This document shows, piece by piece, positions 26,757 through 35,572 of a stretch of 64,000 nt of DNA. Numbering within the stretch: position 1 is the first letter of the stretch; every line of letters begins with the position of its first letter. Below the pieces are notes generated by a model. It searched no databases and was not told the origin of the DNA. It worked only from the letters and a program-made list of their open reading frames with translations. The stretch is from assembly GCA_900539835.1 (NCBI GenBank), contig UQDR01000002.1:62001-126000 (forward strand), read 5' to 3'. The translations under genes and the position numbers were made by a program. Source of the stretch: an uncultured Ruminococcus sp. Lineage in GTDB: Bacteria > Bacillota > Clostridia > Oscillospirales > Ruminococcaceae.

Positions 26757-29723
26757 TTATTTATCTGATGTAGCAAGTCCAAGGTCTTCACGCTTACGTG
26801 TAATTTCCTCATTGATATCCTTGTTATACCAGAACAAAGTATCACGGGCGTTTTCATAATCGTTAACAACCTGTCTGAACGCATTAAGTACGTTACGGGT
26901 TACGCCATAGGAAGCAGGAATAATTGGAATTTCCACCTGTGAGGTAAGCTGTTCTTTGAGAAGGCCTACTTCTGCATTTGTCCATGAAAGCTCGTCAAGT
27001 GCTTCAAGGTTTGCGGTAGTGAATCTACCCATTTTACCAAGAATCGATTCAATATCATTACCATACTCTACCTGAATTTCCTTGGATGTAAACCATTTAA
27101 TGAAGTCCCAAGCGCCCTCCTGATCCGGTGCCTTTGTGAAAATAATAGCTCCGGAGCCTTGTGAGTTTGCTGAATGATTGATCGTTCCGTCCTCCTGAAC
27201 TGTTCCGGGAACAGGCTGGAAGCCCCAGCATCCTTGAATTTCAGGAGCAGCCACTGTCAGCTGATTAAAGAATGTATAGTTCTGAATCAGAATCGGCATA
27301 TCGCCTGTTCTGAAACGTGTAAATGCGTCATAAGTCTGGTCAAAGCTGAATGTTGTATAGAACTTTGTCCACATATCAAAAGCGTTAACAGCTTCTTGTG
27401 TATCAAATGTAGTTTTTGTCTGTTCTTCATTATAATAGTTCAATCCCTGCTGGAGCAGAAGCATTGCAAATGTATTACCAGCTTCAGTAATCGGCGAGAT
27501 ATATGTCTGACCGCCGACGCTCTGAACTACAGGAAGAATAAGTCCGACTTCCATATAGTTTCTCTGAAGTACAGGGAGTGTATCAATAAGTCCATCCCAT
27601 GTTGCAAGATCCGTTGCAGGATCTACTCCATACTGTGAAAGAACGTCCGAACGATAGAACAGCATTGGGAATGACTGTTCAACCGGCAATCCATAAACAC
27701 CGCCGTTGTATTCATAAAGAACAGTTGCCTGATCTGAGAATCTGGTTTTTACTTCCTCAAAGTCATCATACTTTGAAATATCCGTAAGAACTCCACGGGC
27801 TGCAAGCTGAATCGGGAAATCTCCTCCCATAAACAATCCAAGGTCAGGACCTTTTCCTGCAAAAGTTGATTCAATTACACCGCCGGTAACAAGCTGCATA
27901 TTAACCTTAGTTTTTGCTGTAGGATTATATTCGCTTGAAATGATATTCTGAACAGCCAATGCGTTATCACGTCCGAGCATTGTCCAGCATGTCATAGCTT
28001 CTTCGTCCTCTTCTGTCAGAGAATTGTAATCTTCAAAGAAAGAACCGATGAAAGCTTTAAAGCTGAAAGAAAGTGAATCGAAGAACGAGCTGTCAGCAGA
28101 TGAGAAATCCATATCTGCTGTTGCAATTTCGATTATATCCACTTCAAGAGGCTGACCTCTGTACTGGCTTACCCAAGCAGAAAGCGATGTTACATTATCT
28201 TTTATCTGTGACATCATTTCAGGAATTCTATCCGGCTTATCAGTACATTTGTCAAGAATAATAGCCATCTTATTCAAAGCTACGGCTTCAGTTCCGCCTG
28301 AACCTGAAAGCTCTTCAATTTCAGCTTCAAGTTCTCTGAGCTCTTTTGAATAAGTCTTAAAGTCATCAATGATTGAAGGAATAGCCTTATCAATCATATA
28401 GTTGTTATATTCATCAGGGTCAGGACCGGTAATCTGACGTATTTTTCTATAATAGCTGTTTACGTTATAAACTACTTCGTCCAGCTCACCCATGATTTCA
28501 CCGATTTCACCGGGGATAGCCTCAAGAGTTATTTCATGCTCGCCCTTTGTCAAATAGAAATACATGGTCTCATTATCTGCTGTTGAAGGTGTAGTAACGC
28601 TCCATTCAGAGTCATAATAGAATTTTATCTGATTTGCTTCAAGACAAGGAACAACGCCGTCGATATAAAGTCTTCTGTTGGAATACATTCCTCGCATTGA
28701 ATCCTGTCTTCCACGAATACCGATTTTATAATATCCGTCTTGTTCAACATTGACCTTATATGTAACAGCTTCTGTTGCCTGTGACCAGCCGCCGTCTTTA
28801 CCCAATGTATTATATCTTGTTTTTGTTGGACTTAATCCGTTTACAGAAGATGTAACACTGGAGTTTCTGTCAGCTGTAGGGAAAAGTGTTCTGCTTGACT
28901 TATAATCTGCCATTTCAGCCTCAAGCCTGATCATCTGACCTGTTGCAGCCTTAAGATCACTGTCGCTTGGAGCTTTATATGCCTCGGGCAGCTTATACTG
29001 ATAGAATTTAATATATTCTATAGCAAACTGAGCCTTTTCTGAATTAAGAGTAATAGTATGCTTACCCTTTTCTATGTAGAATTCAAGGGGCTCATTGAAA
29101 AGTCCGTCAACGTCTTTGAGAGGCGATACCTGCCAGCAAACCTGCTCAATCTGTCCCGGACGCATATCATTGCCTTTTGTATCCTGAAGAATTCCCTTAT
29201 CTCCTGTTTCATTTACCCATCTTTTCGGCAATGTAATTCTTGAAGCCGTAGTATATGGGCAAACATCGTCAATAAGTAAAGCAAACTCAATTTCAGTCGT
29301 TCTTCCCTCAAGGGCCTCATATCCCATTTCAATGTTGTATACACCCGATTCAGGTATATCAACCTCATAAGATAAGCTTCCCTGCTGATTAGACCATTTT
29401 GCAACATTGTCTTTTCCGTCGACAGAAGCGACTTCAACCTCAGCGCCGTTATCAACGCTTACAAAATCTTTTCCGTCAATAAAGATCTCATGATCCGGAC
29501 GAGGGTCGTCCTTATGTCTTTTTACATAGTTGGCATAAGCATTCTCACGATTGCTTGCGTCAACCAGTTCAGCATTAATGTCCTGAGTTACGGACACGCT
29601 TTGGCCGTTTCCGGTAGCCGCATCGCTGTCGTCTGAGTCCGCAAATGCAGGCACACAGCAAGTTGCAGACAAAGCCATAACCAAAGCAGATGAAACAACA
29701 CGTCTGAATAATGTGTTTTTCAC
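26757..29723 (-). CDS. giant modular sugar-binding protein of an ABC importer
   Basis: 988 residues, more than twice the usual length of an extracellular solute-binding protein. In order: signal peptide (about 1-29, AFA-D); a beta-sandwich module (about 60-255, SYEVDIPESGVYNIEMGY); a second module (about 265-425, IRLEAEMADY, YKVNVEQDGYYKIGIRGR) like CBM35/CBM6-type domains; a helical linker (about 430-530); and a family-1 solute-binding domain (about 535-988, YNGGVYGLPVEQSFPMLFYR). No clear lipobox is seen, so membrane retention may be through partners. Start is GTG 29723 after AAAGGTGG. First gene of the operon. Confidence 0.88.
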   Translation of the reverse strand: MKNTLFRRVVSSALVMALSATCCVPAFADSDDSDAATGNGQSVSVTQDINAELVDASNRENAYANYVKRHKDDPRPDHEIFIDGKDFVSVDNGAEVEVASVDGKDNVAKWSNQQGSLSYEVDIPESGVYNIEMGYEALEGRTTEIEFALLIDDVCPYTTASRITLPKRWVNETGDKGILQDTKGNDMRPGQIEQVCWQVSPLKDVDGLFNEPLEFYIEKGKHTITLNSEKAQFAIEYIKFYQYKLPEAYKAPSDSDLKAATGQMIRLEAEMADYKSSRTLFPTADRNSSVTSSVNGLSPTKTRYNTLGKDGGWSQATEAVTYKVNVEQDGYYKIGIRGRQDSMRGMYSNRRLYIDGVVPCLEANQIKFYYDSEWSVTTPSTADNETMYFYLTKGEHEITLEAIPGEIGEIMGELDEVVYNVNSYYRKIRQITGPDPDEYNNYMIDKAIPSIIDDFKTYSKELRELEAEIEELSGSGGTEAVALNKMAIILDKCTDKPDRIPEMMSQIKDNVTSLSAWVSQYRGQPLEVDIIEIATADMDFSSADSSFFDSLSFSFKAFIGSFFEDYNSLTEEDEEAMTCWTMLGRDNALAVQNIISSEYNPTAKTKVNMQLVTGGVIESTFAGKGPDLGLFMGGDFPIQLAARGVLTDISKYDDFEEVKTRFSDQATVLYEYNGGVYGLPVEQSFPMLFYRSDVLSQYGVDPATDLATWDGLIDTLPVLQRNYMEVGLILPVVQSVGGQTYISPITEAGNTFAMLLLQQGLNYYNEEQTKTTFDTQEAVNAFDMWTKFYTTFSFDQTYDAFTRFRTGDMPILIQNYTFFNQLTVAAPEIQGCWGFQPVPGTVQEDGTINHSANSQGSGAIIFTKAPDQEGAWDFIKWFTSKEIQVEYGNDIESILGKMGRFTTANLEALDELSWTNAEVGLLKEQLTSQVEIPIIPASYGVTRNVLNAFRQVVNDYENARDTLFWYNKDINEEITRKREDLGLATSDK

Positions 29724-30435
29724 TATGAATCCACCTTTCCTAATAATTTGCTGATTTTTCTGAAAAGTCTTCTGTACCGATTAAATTTGATACCCTGCAA
29801 CAATCAGAATTAGATTTGTATTACACCAAAAACGGATAATAAAGAAACAACAAATGAGCCATTATGTGAATAATATGCCATAAATCAATCACCTGACTAT
29901 CACATATAAACAAAAACAATAGCGTTGTTTTGTGCAAAATAAACAAATTGCATTTCCTACTTTTTAATTGCGCAAATTCACTAATTTATTCATATAATAA
30001 ACAAATATTTTGTTGCGTATGCGTTGTTTTTTATAAGAAATGTCAAAAAAGGCTTACTAAGCTAATATTAATTATATCAATTGTTTACACTTTTGTCAAG
30101 GGCGATTGAGGGGTTATTTACATTCTTTTTTTGTGCAAAAAGCTGGTTTGTTAATCATGCACAATTCTAAAAATGCTTTTTTGTGTATATTACATGAAAA
30201 TACATTATTTTTTAATAAAATATTCTAAGTTATTTTTTATTTACACTCATAAAAACAGAATTATTATTAATTAGTGTAACATCACTTTTGAATATAAAAG
30301 AATCTGTGGGATTTTAAACAAAAAACGCCGCATTCTTATTGAAATCGTGCTATCCTATTATGACAAATTTCACTGATTAATAATATTATAATTTGCTTAT
30401 GGATATACTGAAAATTTAAGAAAGGAAGTAAAAAA
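29724..30435. promoter_or_regulatory. 712-bp divergent regulatory region with TTGTGCAA-type palindromes
   Basis: No gene is seen. The region separates the ABC operon (minus) from spoIIAA (plus). It contains two identical copies of TTTTGTGCAAAA (29928-29939 and 30129-30140) and TTGCGCAA (29968-29975), plus TTGCG direct repeats near 30013-30027. It is very AT-rich. The copies look like operators of one regulator, but I could not place -35/-10 boxes for either gene with confidence. Confidence 0.55.
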
Positions 30436-30855
30436 ATGAATGTAAAAATACAGACGGACAAAAACAGCCGAAAAATAACCGCATCAATTTACGGCGATTT
30501 AGACCACCACACAGCTAAATATATCCGAAGCGGTATTGACTCAGCGATCCATGAAAACAACCCCAAAAAGCTTATTATAGATTTTTCCAATGTTACATTT
30601 ATGGACAGCTCAGGAATAGGATTGGTAATGGGAAGATATAAAATCATGAACGAAATTTCAGGAGAAGTCCTAATTGCCAACCCTCCCGCTTATATAAGAA
30701 AAGTAATGCAGCTTGCAGGACTTCACAAGCTTTGCCCAATAATAAATACAATTTCAGAGGATAAGCCTGTTAATGAACCTTTATCAGAAGAAACAGGCGA
30801 TACAGAACCAACAGCAAAGGATACTACAAAAATTTCGGAGGGACAAAACGCATGA
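30436..30855 (+). CDS. spoIIAA: anti-sigma F factor antagonist (STAS domain)
   Basis: A 139-residue STAS-domain protein. When dephosphorylated, SpoIIAA releases sigma F from SpoIIAB in the forespore. The phosphorylation site is in FMDSSGIGLVMG, with the serine at residue 58, the same number as in Bacillus subtilis. The C-terminal 30 residues are an acidic Thr/Glu extension beyond the usual roughly 117 residues. GAAAGGAAG precedes the ATG. It overlaps spoIIAB by 4 bp. Confidence 0.95.
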   Translation: MNVKIQTDKNSRKITASIYGDLDHHTAKYIRSGIDSAIHENNPKKLIIDFSNVTFMDSSGIGLVMGRYKIMNEISGEVLIANPPAYIRKVMQLAGLHKLCPIINTISEDKPVNEPLSEETGDTEPTAKDTTKISEGQNA

Positions 30856-31307
30856 AACAGAAGATAGTAAACGAACTAAAAATGAGTTTTCCCAGCTTAT
30901 CTGAAAATGAACGTTTTTCAAGGTTAGCCGTAAGCGGTTTCCTGTCTCAGCTTAACCCTCAAATCGACGAGCTTTCCGAAATAAAAACCGCTGTATCAGA
31001 GGGAGTGACAAACTGTATAGTCCATGCCTACAGAAATGTTGCCGGAATTATATTCATGCAGGTACGCATAATGGAAAACGGAAAAATTTACATAAAAATC
31101 CGTGATAAAGGCTGTGGAATTCCCGACATAAAAAAAGCTATGGAACCGCTTTTTACCACCGCCCCCGATGAGGAACGTGCAGGTTTAGGATTTGCGGTCA
31201 TGGAAAGCTTTATGGACAAAATAAAAGTAAGAAGCTCAGAAGGAAAAGGTACGACAATCATAATGGAAAAGACCTTAAAATCAAGGAAGGCTTTATTCGA
31301 TATATGA
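30852..31307 (+). CDS. spoIIAB: anti-sigma F factor / serine kinase
   Basis: A 151-residue GHKL-type kinase that binds sigma F and phosphorylates SpoIIAA. The N box is EGVTNCIVHAYRN, the G1 box IRDKGCGIPD and the G2 box AGLGFAVMESFMD. ATGA overlaps at both ends of the gene show tight translational coupling within the spoIIA operon. Confidence 0.96.
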   Translation: MKQKIVNELKMSFPSLSENERFSRLAVSGFLSQLNPQIDELSEIKTAVSEGVTNCIVHAYRNVAGIIFMQVRIMENGKIYIKIRDKGCGIPDIKKAMEPLFTTAPDEERAGLGFAVMESFMDKIKVRSSEGKGTTIIMEKTLKSRKALFDI

Positions 31308-31969
31308 AAAAAAATGAAACAAACAGTCTTGCTGAAAATAATCTTGGACTTGTTCATTTGTGTGCAAACCGTTTCAGAAACAAAGGAATTGAATATGATG
31401 ATCTTTACGGAGCCGGCTGCATAGGGCTTTTAAAAGCATCAAAAGCATTTGACCCCGAAAGAGGAGTACGCTTTTCCACTTATGCAGTACCCGTAATTCT
31501 AGGAGAAATAAAGCGGCTTTTTCGTGACGGAGGCACCATAAAGGTAAGCCGTACACTGAAAGAGCTTTCTCTTCACATTACCCGACATCGTGAGCAATTT
31601 ATTTTATCCGAAGGAAGAGAACCTACAGTTGAAGAGCTTTGTCTTCTATCAGGACAACCTGCGGAGTCTGTTATTGAAGCGCTTAATGTATCGCTTCCAC
31701 CGCTGAGCTTAACTGAATCAAGCGACGAATCAGGGAACAGCGAATTTGATATACCCACAGAAGCTCCTGATTTATCAATAACTGACAAGCTATCGCTAAG
31801 GCAAGTCATGAATGACCTTGATCCAAAAGACAGAAAGCTTATATATCTTCGTTATTTTGAAAATAAAACCCAAGTGGAAACTGCAAAGATTCTTGATATG
31901 ACTCAAGTCCAGGTTTCAAGGCGTGAAAAAAAGATTTTAAATCTCATGCGGCAAGAATTATATAATTAA
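31304..31969 (+). CDS. sigF: forespore sigma factor F
   Basis: A 221-residue sigma-70 family factor of the sigma F/G group, third gene of the spoIIA operon. Region 2 reads YDDLYGAGCIGLLKA and FSTYAVPVILGEIKRLFRDGG; region 4 contains MTQVQVSRREKKIL. It directs early forespore transcription. Order, overlap and length match spoIIAA-spoIIAB-sigF elsewhere, so sigF is preferred over sigG. Confidence 0.94.
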   Translation: MKKNETNSLAENNLGLVHLCANRFRNKGIEYDDLYGAGCIGLLKASKAFDPERGVRFSTYAVPVILGEIKRLFRDGGTIKVSRTLKELSLHITRHREQFILSEGREPTVEELCLLSGQPAESVIEALNVSLPPLSLTESSDESGNSEFDIPTEAPDLSITDKLSLRQVMNDLDPKDRKLIYLRYFENKTQVETAKILDMTQVQVSRREKKILNLMRQELYN

Positions 31970-31986
31970 TTATAACATTTATCATT

Positions 31987-32020
31987 AGACGTTTCAATAA
32001 AGCGAAACGTCTTTTTTATT
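31987..32020 (+). terminator. Terminator of the spoIIA operon
   Basis: AGACGTTTC (31987-31995) pairs with GAAACGTCT (32004-32012), followed by TTTTTTATT. Confidence 0.92.
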
Positions 32021-32136
32021 ATAAAATTTCATTTTTCTAAATATAAAAATCGTACAAATTCCGCCAATAATCAATTATATAGTATAAAACTAAACAAAAT
32101 CACAAAAATATAATTTATAATACGGGATGTGATAAA

Positions 32137-33480
32137 ATGAGAAAATCAAATAACGAAAATAGCCTTGCCGGCACACCTGCAGGAAATGCAAACGAAATAA
32201 ACGAGCTTTTAAGAAGATATGGCGTAAAATTCGGAATTTATAAAAACGGCGTTTTCAATGAACAGCTTTTTCCTTTTGACCCTATTCCGAGGGTAATAAG
32301 CGCTGAGCATTTTGCCGTTATCGAAAAAGGACTTATTCAGCGTGTGACAGCATTAAATATGTTTTTATATGATATATATCATGATAAAAAGATTATTAAA
32401 GACAACATTATTCCTGAAGATTTCGTATATATGTCTACTGGTTATCTTCCCCAATGCGAAGGCGTTAATCCTCCGAAAAATATCTATACTCATATTGCGG
32501 GTATTGACCTTGTTCAGGGGAAGGACGGCAAATGGTATATTCTTGAGGATAATCTCAGAATTCCTTCCGGGGCATCTTATCCTCTTATTGCAAGAGAGCT
32601 TACTCGAGTAGCTTCACCGAATATCTTCTCGGATAATCCGATTTCAGATAACCGAAATTATGCAGAGCTTTTAAAAGAGACCCTTAACTTTTCCAACTGC
32701 GGGGGTATTAATGCAATACTAACACCGGGAAGATTTAACGCAGCATATTTTGAGCATTCATACCTTGCCGAACTGACAGGTTCGGTTTTAGTGCAAAATC
32801 ATGAGCTTTTCGTTGAAAATAATATTCTTTATCACAAAACATATTCCGGCGAAAAGACCAAGGTCGGAGCACTTTATCGCAGAATTTCAGATGAATTTCT
32901 TGATCCTCTTACATTCATTCCTCAATCTCTTATCGGAATTCCCAATATTATGGAAGCATATCGATGCGGCAGCGTAGCGGTTGTCAATGCAATCGGAAAC
33001 GGCGCAGCAGATGATAAAGGAATATATTATTTTGTACCGAAAATGATAAAATATTATTTAGGCGAAGAACCTATGCTAAGGAATGCTCCCACATATCTCC
33101 CCTTTTATGAAAAGGACAGAAAATATATTCTTGAGAATATGGATAAGCTTGTAATAAAGGATGTTGCAGAATCCGGCGGATACGGCGTCACATTCGGCAA
33201 AGAGCTTTCAAAAGAAAAGCTTGAGGAGCTTAAATCAATAATAACACGGGAACCACGCCGATTTATTGCCCAGGAAATTATTGATTTTCTTGAGCTGCCA
33301 ATTATGGACGGCGAAAAGGCTGTTATGAGAAAAGCCGATTTAAGAGCATTTGTTTTGTCAGGAGAATCCACAAAAGTTTGGCCGTCAGGTCTTACAAGAT
33401 TCTCACGCAATCCCGATTCATTTGTAGTAAACTCATCTCAGGGAGGAGGTTTTAAGGATACATGGGTGTTATATCAATAG
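32137..33480 (+). CDS. circularly permuted ATP-grasp protein (DUF404/DUF407 type)
   Basis: A 447-residue protein of the circularly permuted ATP-grasp type 2 family. Recognisable parts are GKWYILEDNLRIPSGASYPL near residues 128-147 and KDVAESGGYGVTFG near 345, the nucleotide-binding segments. ATP-grasp enzymes join a carboxylate to an amine or thiol using ATP; comparative-genomics work predicts this family makes or ligates peptides. It is first in a three-gene cluster with an alpha-E protein and a transglutaminase-like protein, the standard partnership. The true substrate is unknown. Confidence 0.9.
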   Translation: MRKSNNENSLAGTPAGNANEINELLRRYGVKFGIYKNGVFNEQLFPFDPIPRVISAEHFAVIEKGLIQRVTALNMFLYDIYHDKKIIKDNIIPEDFVYMSTGYLPQCEGVNPPKNIYTHIAGIDLVQGKDGKWYILEDNLRIPSGASYPLIARELTRVASPNIFSDNPISDNRNYAELLKETLNFSNCGGINAILTPGRFNAAYFEHSYLAELTGSVLVQNHELFVENNILYHKTYSGEKTKVGALYRRISDEFLDPLTFIPQSLIGIPNIMEAYRCGSVAVVNAIGNGAADDKGIYYFVPKMIKYYLGEEPMLRNAPTYLPFYEKDRKYILENMDKLVIKDVAESGGYGVTFGKELSKEKLEELKSIITREPRRFIAQEIIDFLELPIMDGEKAVMRKADLRAFVLSGESTKVWPSGLTRFSRNPDSFVVNSSQGGGFKDTWVLYQ

Positions 33481-34160
33481 AACACAGCGACAGACTTTTT
33501 TGGCTTGGAAGATATACTGAAAGGGTTTTTACCACATTAAAAGCGCTTGAAAAACAATATGACAGCATGATTGATGATGACCCCATGCTTTATACAGAAT
33601 TTCTGCAAAATTTCGGGCTTGATGACACATATGGAAATATGCAGAACTTTGTTTCAAGCTTTTTGTTTGATAAAACTAATCCGTATTCTGTTGCATACAG
33701 TCTTGAAAAAGCCTATGACAACGGAATCGTACTTAGAGAAAATATATCATCAAAAGCCCTGTCATTTCTCCAGCTTGCAAAGGATACACTGGCTGTAGCC
33801 TTCAGCTCACAAAAAGGACTTCTGTTTTCCCTTCTTCCGTTAGAGGACAGTCTATTTGCTTTCTGGGGCTGCATAAATGAGTATATTTATGACGATGAAA
33901 TAATAACTCTTTTAATGTGCGGAAAATATGTCGAACGGCTTGATTTGTATTTTCGTTTAAAATATGATATCAAATATATCAAGTTAGAATTTGAAAGACT
34001 ATGCGATTACCTAAAGAGAGTTCCGGAAAACACCTCCTATAGGTATAATGCAAAATATCTTAATGATTTATCTGAAATTATTGATATAAAAGAAAATTAT
34101 ACCGACAGGCTTAATGACGCAATAAAAAGTCTTGGAAATTTATTTTTGAAAGAAAAATAA
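33462..34160 (+). CDS. alpha-E domain protein (DUF403)
   Basis: A 232-residue, mainly helical protein opening with the family signature SIEHSDRLFWLGRYTERV. Alpha-E proteins almost always sit beside or are fused to the permuted ATP-grasp protein and have no established activity. The gene overlaps the 3' end of the ATP-grasp gene by 19 bp, which implies co-translation and probably a physical complex. GGGAGGAGG lies upstream of the ATG. Confidence 0.9.
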   Translation: MGVISIEHSDRLFWLGRYTERVFTTLKALEKQYDSMIDDDPMLYTEFLQNFGLDDTYGNMQNFVSSFLFDKTNPYSVAYSLEKAYDNGIVLRENISSKALSFLQLAKDTLAVAFSSQKGLLFSLLPLEDSLFAFWGCINEYIYDDEIITLLMCGKYVERLDLYFRLKYDIKYIKLEFERLCDYLKRVPENTSYRYNAKYLNDLSEIIDIKENYTDRLNDAIKSLGNLFLKEK

Positions 34161-34184
34161 TCATTAACATTACAGGAGGCTTTC

Positions 34185-34964
34185 GTGAAAAAACTTCATT
34201 TTTATTTTTCAACTAAGCTTACTTTTGATGATAACGTATATAACCATAGCTTTGCTTTGCGTTGTATCCCTATCAACAATAATGCTCAAAGCATATTAAA
34301 TTATGACCTTGAAATAAAGCCTTTTGTGTCTGCACAGCTTACTATGGACGCATTCGGAAACAACGTTTTATGCGGATATATAAAAAAGGAACACAGATAT
34401 CTTGATTTTGAAATAAGCGGAACGGCTCAGATTGATTCAAATGCTAAAACTAATGATTATCTTCCCTGCTATTTATATCAGTCCGAATATACAAAGCCAA
34501 GCGATGAGCTGACAGAATTTTATAAAGAAATAGCCGGTCAATGCAGCGTTTCTTCCCCGGATGAACGTGCAGCATTTTTTTCTCAGAGGCTTTTTGAGTG
34601 CATGACTTATGAAAAAAGTATTACTAATACCGAAACCAAGGCCGCTGACGCATTTGAAATAAAAAAAGGAGTTTGTCAGGATTATTCTCATATAATGCTT
34701 TCGCTTCTGAGAATGGACAAGATTCCCTGCCGGTATATCGCAGGACTTTCAAGCTATGCCGGTGAAACCCATAGCTGGATAGAGCTTTGGGACGGCAATG
34801 GCTGGATAGGCTTTGACCCTGCCAACAACTGCTTTCTGAATGATGATTACCTTGTATTTACTCAAGGAAGAGATTTCGGCGACTGTGCTATTGACCGAGG
34901 TATTATGTTCGGATCTTATACAAGACAAATGCAGCTTATTGCCTCAAGTCTGGAACAGCAATAA
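34185..34964 (+). CDS. transglutaminase-like cysteine peptidase/transferase
   Basis: A 259-residue protein with an N-terminal beta domain (about 1-95) and a transglutaminase-like core. The triad is Cys in KKGVCQDYSHIM, His in GETHSWIELW and Asp in GFDPANN. No signal peptide, so cytoplasmic. Start is GTG 34185 after AGGAGG (34174-34179). Third gene of the ATP-grasp/alpha-E cluster; in that setting it probably cleaves or rearranges the peptide bonds formed by the ATP-grasp partner. A peptidase is more likely than a cross-linking enzyme. Confidence 0.88.
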   Translation: MKKLHFYFSTKLTFDDNVYNHSFALRCIPINNNAQSILNYDLEIKPFVSAQLTMDAFGNNVLCGYIKKEHRYLDFEISGTAQIDSNAKTNDYLPCYLYQSEYTKPSDELTEFYKEIAGQCSVSSPDERAAFFSQRLFECMTYEKSITNTETKAADAFEIKKGVCQDYSHIMLSLLRMDKIPCRYIAGLSSYAGETHSWIELWDGNGWIGFDPANNCFLNDDYLVFTQGRDFGDCAIDRGIMFGSYTRQMQLIASSLEQQ

Positions 34965-34994
34965 GCGCTTTAAATTACTACCGTCTTTATATTG

Positions 34995-35023
34995 TTGCAA
35001 AAGATGAAAAAAAATGATATAAT
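34995..35023 (+). promoter_or_regulatory. Promoter of rimM-trmD
   Basis: TTGCAA 34995-35000, 17-bp spacer, TATAAT 35018-35023. It shows that the in-frame upstream ATG at 34992 cannot be the rimM start. Confidence 0.8.
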
Positions 35024-35057
35024 AACAATTATTAAAATTAAGGACGGTGTTGAAATA

Positions 35058-35561
35058 ATGGAGCAATACCTTGAAATCGGAAAAATCGTATCCGTTTTCG
35101 GATTAAAAGGCGAAGTCAAGGTTCAGCCTTGGTGCGACTCCCCTCAATTTCTATGCGAATTTGATACTCTCTATTATAAAAGCGGTACACCCGTTATAAT
35201 CGAAAGAGCAAGAGTTTCTAAAAATATTGCAATACTTAAAATCAAGGATATAGACACTGTGGAACAGGCTCAGGCTGTCCGCAACCGTGTGCTGTATATG
35301 AACAGAGATGATGTAGAGCTTGAAAAAGGCTGTTATTTCGTTCAGGACCTTGTGGGACTTACTGTTTCCGACGCTGACACACAGGAAATATACGGAAAAA
35401 TAATTGAAGTAAGCGAAACCGGTGCAAACGATGTCTATCACATAAAAAGCGATGACGGAAAAATGTATTATATTCCTGCTATTCCTCAGGTCATTATGAA
35501 TATCGACCTCGATTCGGGAACTATGACAATTAAGCCTCTTGACGGCTTGTTTGACGACTGA
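35058..35561 (+). CDS. rimM: 16S rRNA processing factor RimM
   Basis: A 167-residue ribosome maturation factor that binds S19 and helps build the 30S head. The N-terminal domain starts LEIGKIVSVFGLKGEVKV, and the C-terminal PRC-barrel contains YYIPAIPQVIMNID. The start at 35058 is chosen because a promoter lies just before it and the family begins at this point. It is followed after 11 bp by trmD, the classic order; rpsP, often first, is absent here. Confidence 0.95.
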   Translation: MEQYLEIGKIVSVFGLKGEVKVQPWCDSPQFLCEFDTLYYKSGTPVIIERARVSKNIAILKIKDIDTVEQAQAVRNRVLYMNRDDVELEKGCYFVQDLVGLTVSDADTQEIYGKIIEVSETGANDVYHIKSDDGKMYYIPAIPQVIMNIDLDSGTMTIKPLDGLFDD

Positions 35562-35572
35562 GGACTATTAAT

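Noticed and set aside
27174..27638. 154-residue frame opposite the solute-binding protein gene
   Set aside because: Cys-rich, no start site signal, and inside a well-supported gene.
29966..29978. AATTGCGCAAATT as a CcpA (cre) site
   Set aside because: It does not match the cre consensus well; kept only as a member of the TTG-N2-CAA set.
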